From contig NZ_AP022569.1 of NCBI RefSeq assembly GCF_010727945.1, forward strand, positions 2,852,001 to 2,916,000: DNA of 64,000 nt, given 5' to 3'. The translations under genes and the position numbers were made by a program. Shown piece by piece: positions 15,514 to 27,426 of the stretch. Every line of letters begins with the position of its first letter. Position 1 is the stretch's first letter. The notes below the pieces were generated by a model. That model was given only the letters and a program-made list of their open reading frames with translations, was not told the origin of the DNA and made no database searches. Origin of the DNA: Mycobacterium cookii. GTDB lineage: Bacteria; Actinomycetota; Actinomycetes; Mycobacteriales; Mycobacteriaceae.

Positions 15514-16751
15514 CAGCGCGCGCCGGTGTAGTCGACCTGCCAGTGCTTGATGCCGTTCAGCCAGCCCGACCGCAGCCGCTCGGGCTCGCCGATCGGCTTC
15601 AGATCCGGCATGTGGTCGGCAACGGCGTTGAAGATCAGGTTGATCGTCATCCGGGCCAGGTTCGCGCCGATGCAGTAGTGCGCACCGGTGCCGCCGAATC
15701 CGACGTGCGGATTCGGGTCGCGCAGGATATTGAAGGCGTGCGGGTCTTCGAAGACCTCATCGTCGAAGTTGGCCGACCGGTAAGACATCACCACCCGCTG
15801 ACCCTTCTTGATCTGCACGCCGCCCAACTCGACGTCCTCGTTGGCGGTGCGCTGGAACGCCGACACCGGGGTGGCCCACCGGATGATCTCGTCGGCGGCC
15901 GTCGACGGGCGTTCCTTCTTGTAGAGCTCCCACTGGTCGGGGTTGTTGGCCATCGCGATCATGCCGTGCGTGATCGAGTTGCGGGTGGTCTCGTTGCCGG
16001 CCACCGCGAGCATGATCACAAAGAAACCGAACTCGTCGTCGGAGAGCTTCTCCCCGTCGATGTCGGCCTGGATGAGCGTGGTGACGATGTCGTCGGTGGG
16101 GTTCTTGCCCCGCTCGTCAGCCATCGCCATCGCGTACATGATCAGTTCCATCGACGACTGCGCGGGATCGACGTCGGCGTACTCGGGGTCGGTGCCGCCC
16201 GTCATCTCGTTGGACCAGCGAAAGAGCTTGTCGCGGTCTTCTTGTGGAACACCCAGCAGACCGGCGATGGCCTGCAGCGGCAGCTCGCACGACACCTGCT
16301 CGACGAAGTCGCCGCTCCCCTCGGCCGCGGCGGTCTTGGCGATGTTCTGGGCGCGTTGGGCGAGTTCGTCTTCCAGCCGACCGATCGCCCGTGGCGTGAA
16401 GCCGCGGGAGATGATCTTGCGCAGCCGAGTGTGGTGCGGCGCGTCCATGTTGAGCATGACGCTGCGCTGCAGTTCGACCTGCTCCCGCTTCATCTCCGGC
16501 GGCCAGGTCGGGATGGCGCCGTTCAGCCAGCTGGAGAAGACGTCGCTGCGGCGCGACACCTCCTTGACATCGGCATGCTTGGAGACGATCCAATATCCCT
16601 TGTCTTCGAAGCCTCCCGCTCCGCCCGGAATGTCGACCCAGTGGATGGGCTCCGCCGTCCGCAACTCAGCAAGCTCCGCGACGGGCAGACCGGCGAGGTT
16701 GACGTCCGGATCGAGAAAGTCGAAGTCGGCGGGGATGTTGGGGGGTGCCAT
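15513..16751 (-). CDS. cyp125: CYP125, steroid C26/27 monooxygenase
   Basis: A 412-residue cytochrome P450. The I helix has AVAGNETTRNSI, the K helix ExxR is in ADEIIRWATPVSAFQRT, and the heme loop reads HVGFGGTGAHYCIGANLARM with the Cys ligand. CYP125 starts sterol side-chain breakdown by oxidising the terminal methyl group to the acid. It heads the leftward operon through ltp2. The upstream spacer (16752-16884) shared with fadA5 holds two exact KstR sites; the nearer one (16781-16794) lies 29 bases before this start. Confidence 0.95.
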   Translation of the reverse strand: MAPPNIPADFDFLDPDVNLAGLPVAELAELRTAEPIHWVDIPGGAGGFEDKGYWIVSKHADVKEVSRRSDVFSSWLNGAIPTWPPEMKREQVELQRSVMLNMDAPHHTRLRKIISRGFTPRAIGRLEDELAQRAQNIAKTAAAEGSGDFVEQVSCELPLQAIAGLLGVPQEDRDKLFRWSNEMTGGTDPEYADVDPAQSSMELIMYAMAMADERGKNPTDDIVTTLIQADIDGEKLSDDEFGFFVIMLAVAGNETTRNSITHGMIAMANNPDQWELYKKERPSTAADEIIRWATPVSAFQRTANEDVELGGVQIKKGQRVVMSYRSANFDDEVFEDPHAFNILRDPNPHVGFGGTGAHYCIGANLARMTINLIFNAVADHMPDLKPIGEPERLRSGWLNGIKHWQVDYTGAR

Positions 16752-16779
16752 AACGTGGTGCGCTCCTCTTCAACACTAA

Positions 16780-18929
<2,150 letters not shown>

Positions 18930-18961
18930 CCTCGGAGGTCGACCGAGGGGGACGACGCTTG

Positions 18962-19951
18962 ATGAAGGTTCTGATCACCGGCGGCACTGGATTCGTCGGT
19001 GCCTGGACCGCGAAGGCCGCCCAGGATGGTGGACACCACGTCAGATTTCTCGTGCGAAGCCCCGACCGTCTTCACACCAGCGCTGGGCAAATCGGCGTCG
19101 ACGTAAGCGATCACGTCGTCGGTGACATCGCCGACCCAGACAGCACTGCCACGGCACTACGCGGCTGTGACGCCGTCATTCACTGCGCAGCAATGGTTTC
19201 CACCGACCCCGCCCGCTCCGAGGAAATGCTGCGCACCAACCTCGAAGGCGCCCGCAACGTGCTCGGAGGAGCTGTCGCCGCGAAAGTGGATCCGATCATC
19301 CACGTCTCGAGTTTCTCGGCGCTGTTTCGCCCCGGCCTTCCCATGCTGCATGCGAACCTGCCCGTGGTCGGCGGGTCGGACGGCTACGGCAAGTCCAAGG
19401 CCGTCGTCGAAGCGTATGCGCGCGGTCTTCAGGACGCCGGCGCGCCGGTGAACATCACTTACCCCGGCATGGTGCTGGGACCGCCTGCGGGCGATCAGTT
19501 CGGTGAGGCGGCCGAGGGCGTGCAGGCAGCTCTCACGATGCGCGGGGTACCCGGGCGCAGCGCCGCCTGGACCGTGGTGGACGTCCGCGACCTCGCCGCT
19601 TTGCATGTCGCACTGTTGCAGCCGGGCGAGGGACCGCGTCGATACATGGCCGGTGGACAACGCATCGCGGTGGATCGCCTCGCGTCACTGCTCGGTGCCG
19701 CCGCTCATCGCAAACTGCTGGTCTACCCGGTCCCCGACGCCGGACTACGTGCCCTGGGGCGCGTTTTCGACGTCATCGGCGATCATCTGCCGTTCGAGAC
19801 TCCGATCAACTCCGCGGCAATGCAGTACTACACCCAGATGCCGCCCGCAGATGACACCCCCGCCGAACGCGACCTCGGCATCACGCAACGAGACGCGGCG
19901 CAGACGCTGGCCGACACCGTCGACGGGTTGCAGCGGGTCGGCCGCATTTAG
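18962..19951 (+). CDS. NAD-dependent epimerase/dehydratase (extended SDR)
   Basis: A 329-residue extended SDR. ITGGTGFVGAWTAKAA at the N terminus is the TGxxGxxG NAD(P) loop; HVSSFSALF and DGYGKSKAVVEAYAR (Tyr-x3-Lys, near 138-152) form the active site. ATG 18962 is chosen over a TTG one codon earlier; GGAGG lies about 25 bases upstream and a weaker AGGGG nearer. Relatives include 3-beta-hydroxysteroid dehydrogenase-like and NAD-dependent reductase enzymes. The steroid surroundings suggest a hydroxysteroid substrate, but this is not shown. Confidence 0.75.
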   Translation: MKVLITGGTGFVGAWTAKAAQDGGHHVRFLVRSPDRLHTSAGQIGVDVSDHVVGDIADPDSTATALRGCDAVIHCAAMVSTDPARSEEMLRTNLEGARNVLGGAVAAKVDPIIHVSSFSALFRPGLPMLHANLPVVGGSDGYGKSKAVVEAYARGLQDAGAPVNITYPGMVLGPPAGDQFGEAAEGVQAALTMRGVPGRSAAWTVVDVRDLAALHVALLQPGEGPRRYMAGGQRIAVDRLASLLGAAAHRKLLVYPVPDAGLRALGRVFDVIGDHLPFETPINSAAMQYYTQMPPADDTPAERDLGITQRDAAQTLADTVDGLQRVGRI

Positions 19952-19995
19952 GTTCGTGCGCGAACCGGCTTGTTGAGCCTGCGATTTCGCTCAAC
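19951..19995 (+). terminator. Hairpin and inverted repeat after the SDR gene
   Basis: GGTTCG (19951-19956) TGCG CGAACC (19961-19966) is a perfect stem-loop starting on the last base of the SDR stop codon, a likely intrinsic-type hairpin without a T-run. Just beyond it GTTGAGC (19972-19978) and GCTCAAC (19989-19995) form a second inverted repeat with a 10-base spacer, which could be an operator for the following gene. Confidence 0.5.
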
Positions 19996-20049
19996 CGTGA
20001 CGTTGCGCGGGGTACATTCCCCCTGACACGCATGCCGTCAGGGGGGGCC

Positions 20050-21033
20050 ATGTTTAGTTCGCGTTGCTGTCGTTTCTTCATCGTGGGGCTGGTGTCGACC
20101 GGGTTGATGTGCACGGCATCGGCGCTGGCCTGGGCTGACGACGGATCGATCGTGCTGGATCTGGTTCGGCACGGCGAATCGACAGCCAACGCCGCGGGCA
20201 TCATCGACACGGTGCCGCCCGGGGCGAATCTTGACGTGGCGGGCGGGATTCAGGCGGATACAGTCGCCGGCTTGATCCAAGGCGAATACGGCAACAGCAT
20301 CGCCAACGTCGTTGCGTCCGAAGAAGTGCGAGCCGTGCAGACCGCAGCACCGTTGGCCGACTTGCTGCACATCAGCAACCCTGTCGAGCAGTTGTCCGGG
20401 CTCAACGAAATTCCCGCCGGGGCGTTCGAGGGCGCGCAGACGAACAGCCTCGAGGGCATCCTCTACCTACTGGGCCCGCTGTCATGGGCGTTCGGCTTGG
20501 ACCTGGTGCCGGACCTGGGCGACCCCAGCGTCAACGGCGTCACCTTCGACGAGGCGTTCAACAGCGCCGTTCAGACGATCTACAGCGCAACCGACGTCGC
20601 CGGCGCCGGTACCCCAGCCGACGTCGCATTCTCCAGCGAGGGCGCGATCGCGGTCTGGACGCTGATGAACGTCAAGAACCCGGATTTCTCGGTCCTGCTG
20701 CAAGACCTGGCGAAGACCGGCGGATTGCTCTCCAACGGGGGTCAGGTTGTGGTGCAAGGTGATCCGACGGATGGCTGGACGCTGGTCAGCTACGACGGGA
20801 TGACCGTGCCACAGGATCCAGGTCTGGGCACCGAGCTGTTCGTCGATGTCCGCAACCTCTTCGAAGCACCCCAATTCGCCGGCTACGACATCTACGAAGC
20901 GCTGCTGACCGGCAACTCGGCGACGATCGACAGCGCCATCCAGGCCGGTGCCGGTCAAATCGACACGGCGGTAGCGCAATTCCCCGTCGAGGTGTTCGAT
21001 CAGATCGTCACCGCACTGGGCGGTACCGTCTGA
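20050..21033 (+). CDS. Secreted histidine phosphatase family protein
   Basis: About 327 residues with an N-terminal signal peptide (RFFIVGLVSTGLMCTASALA, cleavage near AWA-DD). The mature protein starts with the histidine phosphatase signature LVRHGESTANAAG; a distal SSEGAIAVWTLM segment stands where the second catalytic His would be expected but has no His, which is atypical. An AGGGGGGG Shine-Dalgarno lies just upstream of ATG 20050; an in-frame ATG at 20032 precedes it. It acts outside the membrane, substrate unknown. Its 3' end overlaps the convergent MBL gene by 26 bases. Confidence 0.72.
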   Translation: MFSSRCCRFFIVGLVSTGLMCTASALAWADDGSIVLDLVRHGESTANAAGIIDTVPPGANLDVAGGIQADTVAGLIQGEYGNSIANVVASEEVRAVQTAAPLADLLHISNPVEQLSGLNEIPAGAFEGAQTNSLEGILYLLGPLSWAFGLDLVPDLGDPSVNGVTFDEAFNSAVQTIYSATDVAGAGTPADVAFSSEGAIAVWTLMNVKNPDFSVLLQDLAKTGGLLSNGGQVVVQGDPTDGWTLVSYDGMTVPQDPGLGTELFVDVRNLFEAPQFAGYDIYEALLTGNSATIDSAIQAGAGQIDTAVAQFPVEVFDQIVTALGGTV

Positions 21034-21709
21034 GCCAATCTTGCTGGCGGCGGACGAATTCGGCGTCCACCACGCTGCCATGCCCGGGCACATAGATCGC
21101 GTCGGGTCCGCCGATCGCGAGCAGCCGGTCGAGCGTGCCCGGCCACGCCGCCACGTCGGAATCGGCGTCGATCGCCGGGTCGCCGGACTCCTCGATCAGA
21201 TCACCGGTGAAGACCACTGTCCGCTCGCCAGGCACCACGACGATCAGATCGGCGTCGGTGTGACCACAGCCCAGAAGCGTGACGACCACCTGACGGTTTC
21301 CGAGGTCGACGACGGCGTCGTTGACCGCGTGCCGGGGCGTCGGCAGCGCCGCGATCGCGTGGTCGATCTCGGCAGGATCGGCGCCGTGACTCAACGCATC
21401 GGTCCGAAGTTGACCGGTTGCCATCGCGAGGTAATCCATAACCTGTGGCGCACAGTAGCTTTCAGCATCGGCGAATGCGCCCGAGCCCAACACATGATCG
21501 AAATGCTTGTGGGTCAGCACCACATGCGTCACGTCGCGTCCGGTGATCTCGCGGATGTCGTCATTGATCGCGCGCGCTTCGGTGAGCGTGGTGCCGGTGT
21601 CGACGAGCAACACCCCGGTTCGGCCCTGCACAACACCGACAGTGACGTCGAGAAACGGCAACCGACAACGATACACGCTGTCGGTCAACGACTCCCAGTC
21701 GAACTGCAC
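21008..21709 (-). CDS. Metallo-beta-lactamase-fold hydrolase
   Basis: About 233 residues. The zinc-binding HxHxDH motif is present in VVLTHKHFDHVLGSGAF, followed by LGCGHTDADLIVVVPGERTVVFTGDLIEE (third His and bridging Asp) and a late YVPGHGSV (last His). The open frame reaches 21916 but runs into the upstream SDR gene; GTG at 21709 is chosen, 8 bases after that gene's stop. Probably the last gene of the leftward SDR-SDR-MBL unit behind a KstR2 site. The fold suits hydrolysis of a thioester or lactone; the substrate is unknown. Confidence 0.75.
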   Translation of the reverse strand: MQFDWESLTDSVYRCRLPFLDVTVGVVQGRTGVLLVDTGTTLTEARAINDDIREITGRDVTHVVLTHKHFDHVLGSGAFADAESYCAPQVMDYLAMATGQLRTDALSHGADPAEIDHAIAALPTPRHAVNDAVVDLGNRQVVVTLLGCGHTDADLIVVVPGERTVVFTGDLIEESGDPAIDADSDVAAWPGTLDRLLAIGGPDAIYVPGHGSVVDAEFVRRQQDWLRRYRPVR

Positions 21710-21717
21710 CCGTGGGT

Positions 21718-22623
21718 CTAGGCTCCGTATACCGGAACCGGCGGGCGTGACTTGGCCAGCAGGTCTGCGACCACGGGCCCCAACTCGGCGGGATCCCAGC
21801 GCGCACCCTTGTCGATCTGCGGCCCGTGCGCCCAGCCTTCGGCGATCCGGATCTTGCCGCCCTCGACCTCGAAGACCTTGCCGGTGATGTCGCGAGACTC
21901 GACACTCCCCAGCCAAACTACCAGCGGCGCAATGTTTTCCGGTGCCATCGCATCGAAATCGTCGTCCTGCGTGGACATCATCTCGGCGAACACCGTCTCG
22001 GTCATCCGGGTTCGGGCAGACGGTGCGATCGCGTTGACCGTGACTCCGTACCGGCCCATTTCGGCGGCGCCGACGAGAGTCATCGCCGCGATGCCCGCCT
22101 TCGCCGCACTGTAATTGCCCTGCCCGACGCTGCCCTGCAGACCCGCACCGGAACTCGTGTTGATGATCCGTGCGTCAACAGTCTTGCCTTCTTTGCTCAG
22201 TCCGCGCCAGAACGAAGCGGCGTGCCGCATCGTCGCAAAATGCCCTTTGAGGTGTACGGCGATGACGGCGTCGAATTCCTCTTCGCTGGTGTTGGCCATC
22301 ATCCGGTCGCGCACGATGCCGGCGTTGTTGACCAGCACATCCAGGCCGCCGAAGGTGTCGACGGCGGTCTGGATGAGACCGGCGGCTTGGTCCCAGTCGG
22401 CGATGTTGGAGCCGTTGGCTATGGCTTCGCCTCCGGCAGAGGTGATCTCGTCGACCACGCTCTGCGCTGCGCTACCGCCGCCGGCCGGTGAACCGTCCAG
22501 GCCCACTCCGATGTCGTTGACCACGACACGCGCACCCTCGGCGGCAAACGCCAGGGCGTGCGCCCGCCCGATACCGCCGCCGGCACCGGTCACGATGACA
22601 ACCCGGCCGTCAACCACACCCAT
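21718..22623 (-). CDS. Short-chain dehydrogenase (Rv3548c-like)
   Basis: A 301-residue SDR of the type related to peroxisomal multifunctional enzyme dehydrogenase domains. It has VTGAGGGIGRAHALAFA (NAD loop), DVLVNNAGIVRDRM, and NTSSGAGLQGSVGQGNYSAAKAG (Ser, Tyr-x3-Lys). ATG 22623 is chosen, with GAGGAAGG upstream; the frame is open farther to 22737 but that part overlaps the preceding SDR. Such enzymes oxidise 3-hydroxyacyl-CoA or 17-hydroxysteroids. Second gene of the leftward unit divergent from echA20. Confidence 0.82.
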   Translation of the reverse strand: MGVVDGRVVIVTGAGGGIGRAHALAFAAEGARVVVNDIGVGLDGSPAGGGSAAQSVVDEITSAGGEAIANGSNIADWDQAAGLIQTAVDTFGGLDVLVNNAGIVRDRMMANTSEEEFDAVIAVHLKGHFATMRHAASFWRGLSKEGKTVDARIINTSSGAGLQGSVGQGNYSAAKAGIAAMTLVGAAEMGRYGVTVNAIAPSARTRMTETVFAEMMSTQDDDFDAMAPENIAPLVVWLGSVESRDITGKVFEVEGGKIRIAEGWAHGPQIDKGARWDPAELGPVVADLLAKSRPPVPVYGA

Positions 22624-22639
22624 AATCGCTAACCTTCCT

Positions 22640-23425
22640 CTACTTGATCGCGCCGGCGTTGGTGGTCGCCAGATAGTGCGGCGGTTCACCGCCACCGTGC
22701 ACCTCCAACGAGGCGCCACTGATATACGACGCCGCATCGGAGGCCAGAAACGCTGCGGCCCAACCGACGTCGGCGGGAACGGCCAGCCGCCCGAGCGGCA
22801 CGTTCTTGGAAATCGCGGCGATCGAGTCGGCGTCGCCGTAGAACAGCTCAGACTGTTCGGTCTCCACCATGCCGACCACGCAGGCGTTCACCCGCACCTT
22901 CGGACCCCACTCCACGGCCAAGGTCTGCGTCAAACTTTCCAGGCCGGCCTTGGCCGCCCCGTACGCGCCGGTGCCCGGAGACGGCCTCCGCCCGCTGAGA
23001 CTGCAGATATTGACAATCGATCCGCCGTTCGGCTGGCTCTGCATCTTCTCGTTGGCGTGCTGGGAAACCGACAGCGCGCCAAGCAGATTGAGTTCGATAA
23101 TTTTGCGATTGAATTTCGCGCTGGACTCAGCGGTCAGGACGAAGGGCGATCCGCCGGCATTGTTGACGACCGTGTCGAGGCGGCCGTGCCGTTCGACGAT
23201 CGCGTCGATCATCGCCTTGACCGCGTCGTCGTCGCGGATGTCGCAGGGGTCGAATTCGTAGGGCAGGCCGTCGACCTCGCGCCTGGCACAGGTGACCACG
23301 GTGGCACCCTGCTCGGCGAAGACGGAGCTGATGCCGGCGCCGACCCCTCGAACGCCGCCGGTCACGAGCACGACCCGGCCGGTGAGCCCGAAGCTGAATC
23401 CGGGGCCTTCGTCGGCATGGGTCAC
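22640..23425 (-). CDS. Short-chain dehydrogenase (Rv3549c-like)
   Basis: A 261-residue classical SDR: LVTGGVRGVGAGISSVFAEQG, DTVVNNAGGSPF, and ICSLSGRRPSPGTGAYGAAKAGLE (Ser and Tyr-x3-Lys). GTG at 23425 is the chosen start: it begins the conserved part and leaves the KstR2 operator (23441-23454) outside the gene; a longer frame to 23539 would run through the operator and into echA20. First gene of the leftward transcript opposite echA20. Substrate unknown, presumably a hydroxy-acyl-CoA of C/D-ring catabolism. Confidence 0.82.
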   Translation of the reverse strand: MTHADEGPGFSFGLTGRVVLVTGGVRGVGAGISSVFAEQGATVVTCARREVDGLPYEFDPCDIRDDDAVKAMIDAIVERHGRLDTVVNNAGGSPFVLTAESSAKFNRKIIELNLLGALSVSQHANEKMQSQPNGGSIVNICSLSGRRPSPGTGAYGAAKAGLESLTQTLAVEWGPKVRVNACVVGMVETEQSELFYGDADSIAAISKNVPLGRLAVPADVGWAAAFLASDAASYISGASLEVHGGGEPPHYLATTNAGAIK

Positions 23426-23440
23426 TGTGCTAGCGTACCA

Positions 23441-23454
23441 AGCAAGTGCTTGCT
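23441..23454 (+). promoter_or_regulatory. KstR2 operator, SDR / echA20 spacer
   Basis: AGCAAGTGCTTGCT is a near-perfect palindrome and fits the KstR2 consensus AnCAAGnnCTTGnT fully. It lies 15 bases before the leftward SDR start and 38 before echA20, so it probably controls both units. Confidence 0.85.
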
Positions 23455-23492
23455 TAGGTAATCGTCCCCCAAGGAAGTGGTCGAGGATCTCG

Positions 23493-24250
23493 ATGACAAT
23501 CTCGTCGCGCGCCGTCGAACCGGGGATCGTCGCGGTCACCGTCGACTATCCCCCCGTCAACGCCATCCCATCGCAGGGCTGGTTCGAACTCGCCGAGGTG
23601 CTGACCGCCGTCGGCAACGACCAGAGCACCCATGCGGTGATCCTGCGGGCCGAGGGCCGCGGCTTCAACGCCGGGGTCGACATCAAAGAGATGCAGCGCA
23701 CCGAAGGCTTCACCGCGCTGATCGACGCCAACCGCGGCTGCTTCGCCGCGTTCCGCGCCGTCTACGAATGCGCGGTGCCGGTGATCGCCGCCGTCAACGG
23801 ATTCTGCGTCGGCGGTGGCATCGGCCTGGTGGGCAACGCCGACGTGATCGTGGCCTCCGACGATGCGACCTTCGGCCTGCCCGAGGTCGAGCGCGGAGCA
23901 CTGGGCGCGGCCACCCACCTGTCCCGGCTCGTGCCGCAGCACATGATGCGGCGACTGTTCTTCACCGCGGCCACCGTCGACGCCGCCACCCTGCACCACT
24001 TCGGATCGGTGCACGAGGTGGTGCCGCGCGACGAACTCGACGAGGCCGCGCTGCGGGTGGCCCGCGACATCGCCGCGAAGGACACCCGGGTCATCCGCGC
24101 GGCCAAGGAGGCGCTGAACTTGATCGACGTCCAGCGGGTCAACTCCAGTTACCGCATGGAGCAAGGGTTTACCTTCGAGCTCAACCTTGCCGGGGTATCC
24201 GACGAGCACCGCGACGCGTTCGCCGGCACGTCAAAGGGCAAGCAGTCTTC

Positions 24251-24254
<4 letters not shown>
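23493..24254 (+). CDS. echA20: EchA20, ring-D hydrolase of the crotonase family
   Basis: A 253-residue crotonase-fold protein. It has AVNGFCVGGGIGLVGNADVIVASDDATFGLPEVERGAL (oxyanion-hole Gly residues and the Glu region), and a late FELNLAGVSDEHRDAFAGT. In the HIP pathway EchA20 hydrolytically opens ring D of the indanedione-type CoA thioester, rather than hydrating an enoyl-CoA. ATG 23493 is chosen from the conserved start, with AAGGAAG 15-20 bases upstream; the open frame begins earlier inside the opposite SDR gene. Heads the echA20-ipdA-ipdB-ipdC operon. Confidence 0.93.
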
Positions 24255-25131
<877 letters not shown>

Positions 25132-25135
<4 letters not shown>

Positions 25136-25875
25136 GCACCCGCGCCGAAGTATGCGCAGTCGCGTGCGCCGAATTGTTCCGCGACGCAGGCGAAATCATG
25201 GTCAGCCCGATGACGAACATGGCGTCGGTCGGTGCGCGGCTGGCCCGGCTGACCTTCTCGCCGGACATCGTGCTGACCGACGGTGAAGCTCAACTGCTGG
25301 CCGACACCCCTGCGCTTGGTGCCGCAGGCGCCGTCGAGGGATGGATGCCGTTCGGCCGGGTGTTCGAGACACTGGCCTGGGGTCGACGCCATGTGGTCAT
25401 GGGCGCCAATCAGGTTGACCAGCATGGCAATCAGAACATCTCCGCCTTCGGGCCGCTGCAGCAGCCGAAGCGGCAGATGTTCGGCGTGCGGGGCGCGCCC
25501 GGCAACGCGATCAACCACGCCACCAGCTATTGGGTCGGTAACCACTCCAAGCGGGTGTTCTGCGACGAGGTCGACATCGTCTGCGGGGTCGGCTGGGACA
25601 ACGTCGACGACGACAACCCGGCGTTCCGCTTCGCCAACACCTACCGAGTGGTGTCCAACCTCGGCGTGTTCGATTTCGGCGGTCCCGATCGGACCATGCG
25701 GGCGCTGTCGCTGCATCCCGGCGTGTCGGCCGACGAGGTTCGCGAGGCCACGTCGTTCGACATCCACGGCTTGGACGATGCCGGCGAGACCAGACTGCCG
25801 ACCGACGGCGAGGCGCGCCTGATCCGCGAGGTCATCGACCCCAAAGCGTTGCGAGACAGGGAGATCCGATCATGA
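25132..25875 (+). CDS. ipdB: IpdB, COCHEA-CoA hydrolase beta subunit
   Basis: A 247-residue beta subunit of the CoA-transferase-like fold. Typical blocks are GEIMVSPMTNMASVGARLARL, SPDIVLTDGEAQLLAD and GANQVDQHGNQNISAFGP. It completes the IpdAB heterotetramer that cleaves the last ring of the sterol nucleus. Start ATG overlaps ipdA by four bases. Four bases separate its stop from the GTG of ipdC. Length and operon position match the M. tuberculosis counterpart Rv3552. Confidence 0.93.
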
Positions 25876-25879
25876 GGCG

Positions 25880-26944
25880 GTGGCTGTGAAGCTGCGCACG
25901 CCGCTCACCGAGCTGATCGGCATCGAGCATCCCGTCGTGCAGACCGGCATGGGATGGGTGGCCGGCGCACGACTGGTCGCGGCGACGTCCAATGCGGGTG
26001 GGCTGGGCATCCTGGCTTCGGCCACCATGACCCTCGACGAACTCGCCACGGCGATCGGCAAGGTCAAGGCAGCCACCGACAAGCCGTTCGGTGTGAACAT
26101 TCGCGCCGACGCCGGCGATGCTTCCGAACGGGTGGATCTGATGATCCGCGAAGGCGTGAAGGTCGCATCGTTCGCGCTGGCGCCCAAGCAGGAATTGATT
26201 GGCAAGCTCAAAGAGGCCGGCTCCGTGGTGATTCCGTCTGTCGGTCTCGCCAAGCATGCCCGCAAGGTGGCGTCCTGGGGCGCCGACGCGGTGATCGTGC
26301 AGGGCGGCGAAGGCGGCGGCCACACCGGGCCGATCGCCACGACACTACTGCTGCCGTCGGTGCTCGACGCGGTGAGCATCCCCGTCATCGCCGCGGGCGG
26401 CTTCTTCGACGGCCGCGGGCTGGCGGCGGCGTTGTGCTACGGCGCGGCCGGGGTCGCGATGGGAACCCGGTTCCTGCTCACCTCGGAGTCCACGGTGCCC
26501 GAAGCGGTCAAGCAGCGCTATCTGCAGTCCGCCCTTGATGGCACCGTCGTCACTACACGGGTCGACGGGATGCCGCACCGCGTGCTGCGCACCGGTCTGG
26601 TCGAAAAGCTGGAAAGCGGCTCGCGCGCACGAGGTTTCGCCGCAGCGGTCCGCAACGCGGCGAAGTTCAAGAAGATGTCGCAGATGACCTGGGCCTCGAT
26701 GATTCGCGACGGCCTGGCCATGCGGCACGGCAAAGAACTCAGCTGGTCGCAGGTCGTCATGGCCGCCAACACCCCGATGCTGCTCAAGGCCGGATTGGTC
26801 GAAGGCAACACCGACGCCGGGGTGCTGGCGTCAGGTCAGGTGGCCGGCATCGTCGAGGACCTGCCGTCATGCGCGGAACTGATCGAGTCGATCGTCGCCG
26901 ACGCCATCAAGCACCTGCAGGCCGCGTCGGCCATGGTCGAATAG
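25880..26944 (+). CDS. ipdC: IpdC, flavin-dependent oxidoreductase of HIP catabolism
   Basis: A 354-residue TIM-barrel flavoprotein of the nitronate monooxygenase/enoyl reductase family. It has GMGWVAGARLVAATSNAGGLGIL, VIVQGGEGGGHTGPIATTLLLPSV (phosphate/flavin loop with His) and IPVIAAGGFFDGRGLAAALCYGAAGVAMGTRFL. IpdC is a flavin- and NADH-dependent enzyme that sets the double bond in the bicyclic CoA ester before ring-D opening. GTG 25880 is given; GTG 25886, two codons later, is equally possible. Last gene of the operon headed by echA20. Confidence 0.92.
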   Translation: MAVKLRTPLTELIGIEHPVVQTGMGWVAGARLVAATSNAGGLGILASATMTLDELATAIGKVKAATDKPFGVNIRADAGDASERVDLMIREGVKVASFALAPKQELIGKLKEAGSVVIPSVGLAKHARKVASWGADAVIVQGGEGGGHTGPIATTLLLPSVLDAVSIPVIAAGGFFDGRGLAAALCYGAAGVAMGTRFLLTSESTVPEAVKQRYLQSALDGTVVTTRVDGMPHRVLRTGLVEKLESGSRARGFAAAVRNAAKFKKMSQMTWASMIRDGLAMRHGKELSWSQVVMAANTPMLLKAGLVEGNTDAGVLASGQVAGIVEDLPSCAELIESIVADAIKHLQAASAMVE

Positions 26945-27004
26945 CGGCGCGCCGTTGACCAATGGCCCTAGCTCGGGCTCGAGGTCCGCGGCCACCCTGG
27001 TGCC

Positions 27005-27421
27005 ATGAGTGTCATCACACCGGGTTCATGGCCAAAGCCGCTCCGGGACGCTATTCGCCACTCCAACAGATACCTGCTCAACCCGGTGATGTTGCGCTTG
27101 GCGGGCCGTCGGCACTTTTACGCGGCGGCCATCCACCACACCGGCCGACGGTCGGGCGCGCGATACGCCACACCGGTCGTAGTCGAGCGCTTCGCAGGGG
27201 GTTTCGTCGTACCGCTGCCCTATGGCACACGAGTGGACTGGGTGTTGAACGTCCTGGCCGCGGGGACGGCGAGCATCTCGTCGCAAGGCGAAACCTCTAC
27301 CGTGAACCACCCCGAAATCATCGACACCGCGGCGGCGATGAGCTTGCTCTCGACCCGACGGCAACGCTACTTCGCCCGCCTCGGCATCGAGCACTATCTG
27401 AAGGTGTTGGACGCGCCGTAA
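27005..27421 (+). CDS. Deazaflavin-dependent oxidoreductase, Ddn-like
   Basis: A 138-residue split-barrel protein. AAIHHTGRRSGARYATPVVVERFAGGFVVPLPYG is the F420/FMN-binding signature shared with Ddn, and GTRVDWVLNVLAAG follows in the place of the Ddn WYLN segment. It is the second Ddn-family protein in the window (see 18471). It follows ipdC after a 60-base gap and is convergent with the VOC gene. Likely binds F420 or heme/FMN; substrate unknown. Confidence 0.75.
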   Translation: MSVITPGSWPKPLRDAIRHSNRYLLNPVMLRLAGRRHFYAAAIHHTGRRSGARYATPVVVERFAGGFVVPLPYGTRVDWVLNVLAAGTASISSQGETSTVNHPEIIDTAAAMSLLSTRRQRYFARLGIEHYLKVLDAP

Positions 27422-27426
27422 CCCCG

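Noticed and set aside
23477..24250. Upstream half of a 552-residue frame that ends in ipdA
   Set aside because: The first part is the wrong frame of echA20 (Arg/Gly-rich, low complexity); ipdA starts at ATG 24251 by overlap with the echA20 stop.
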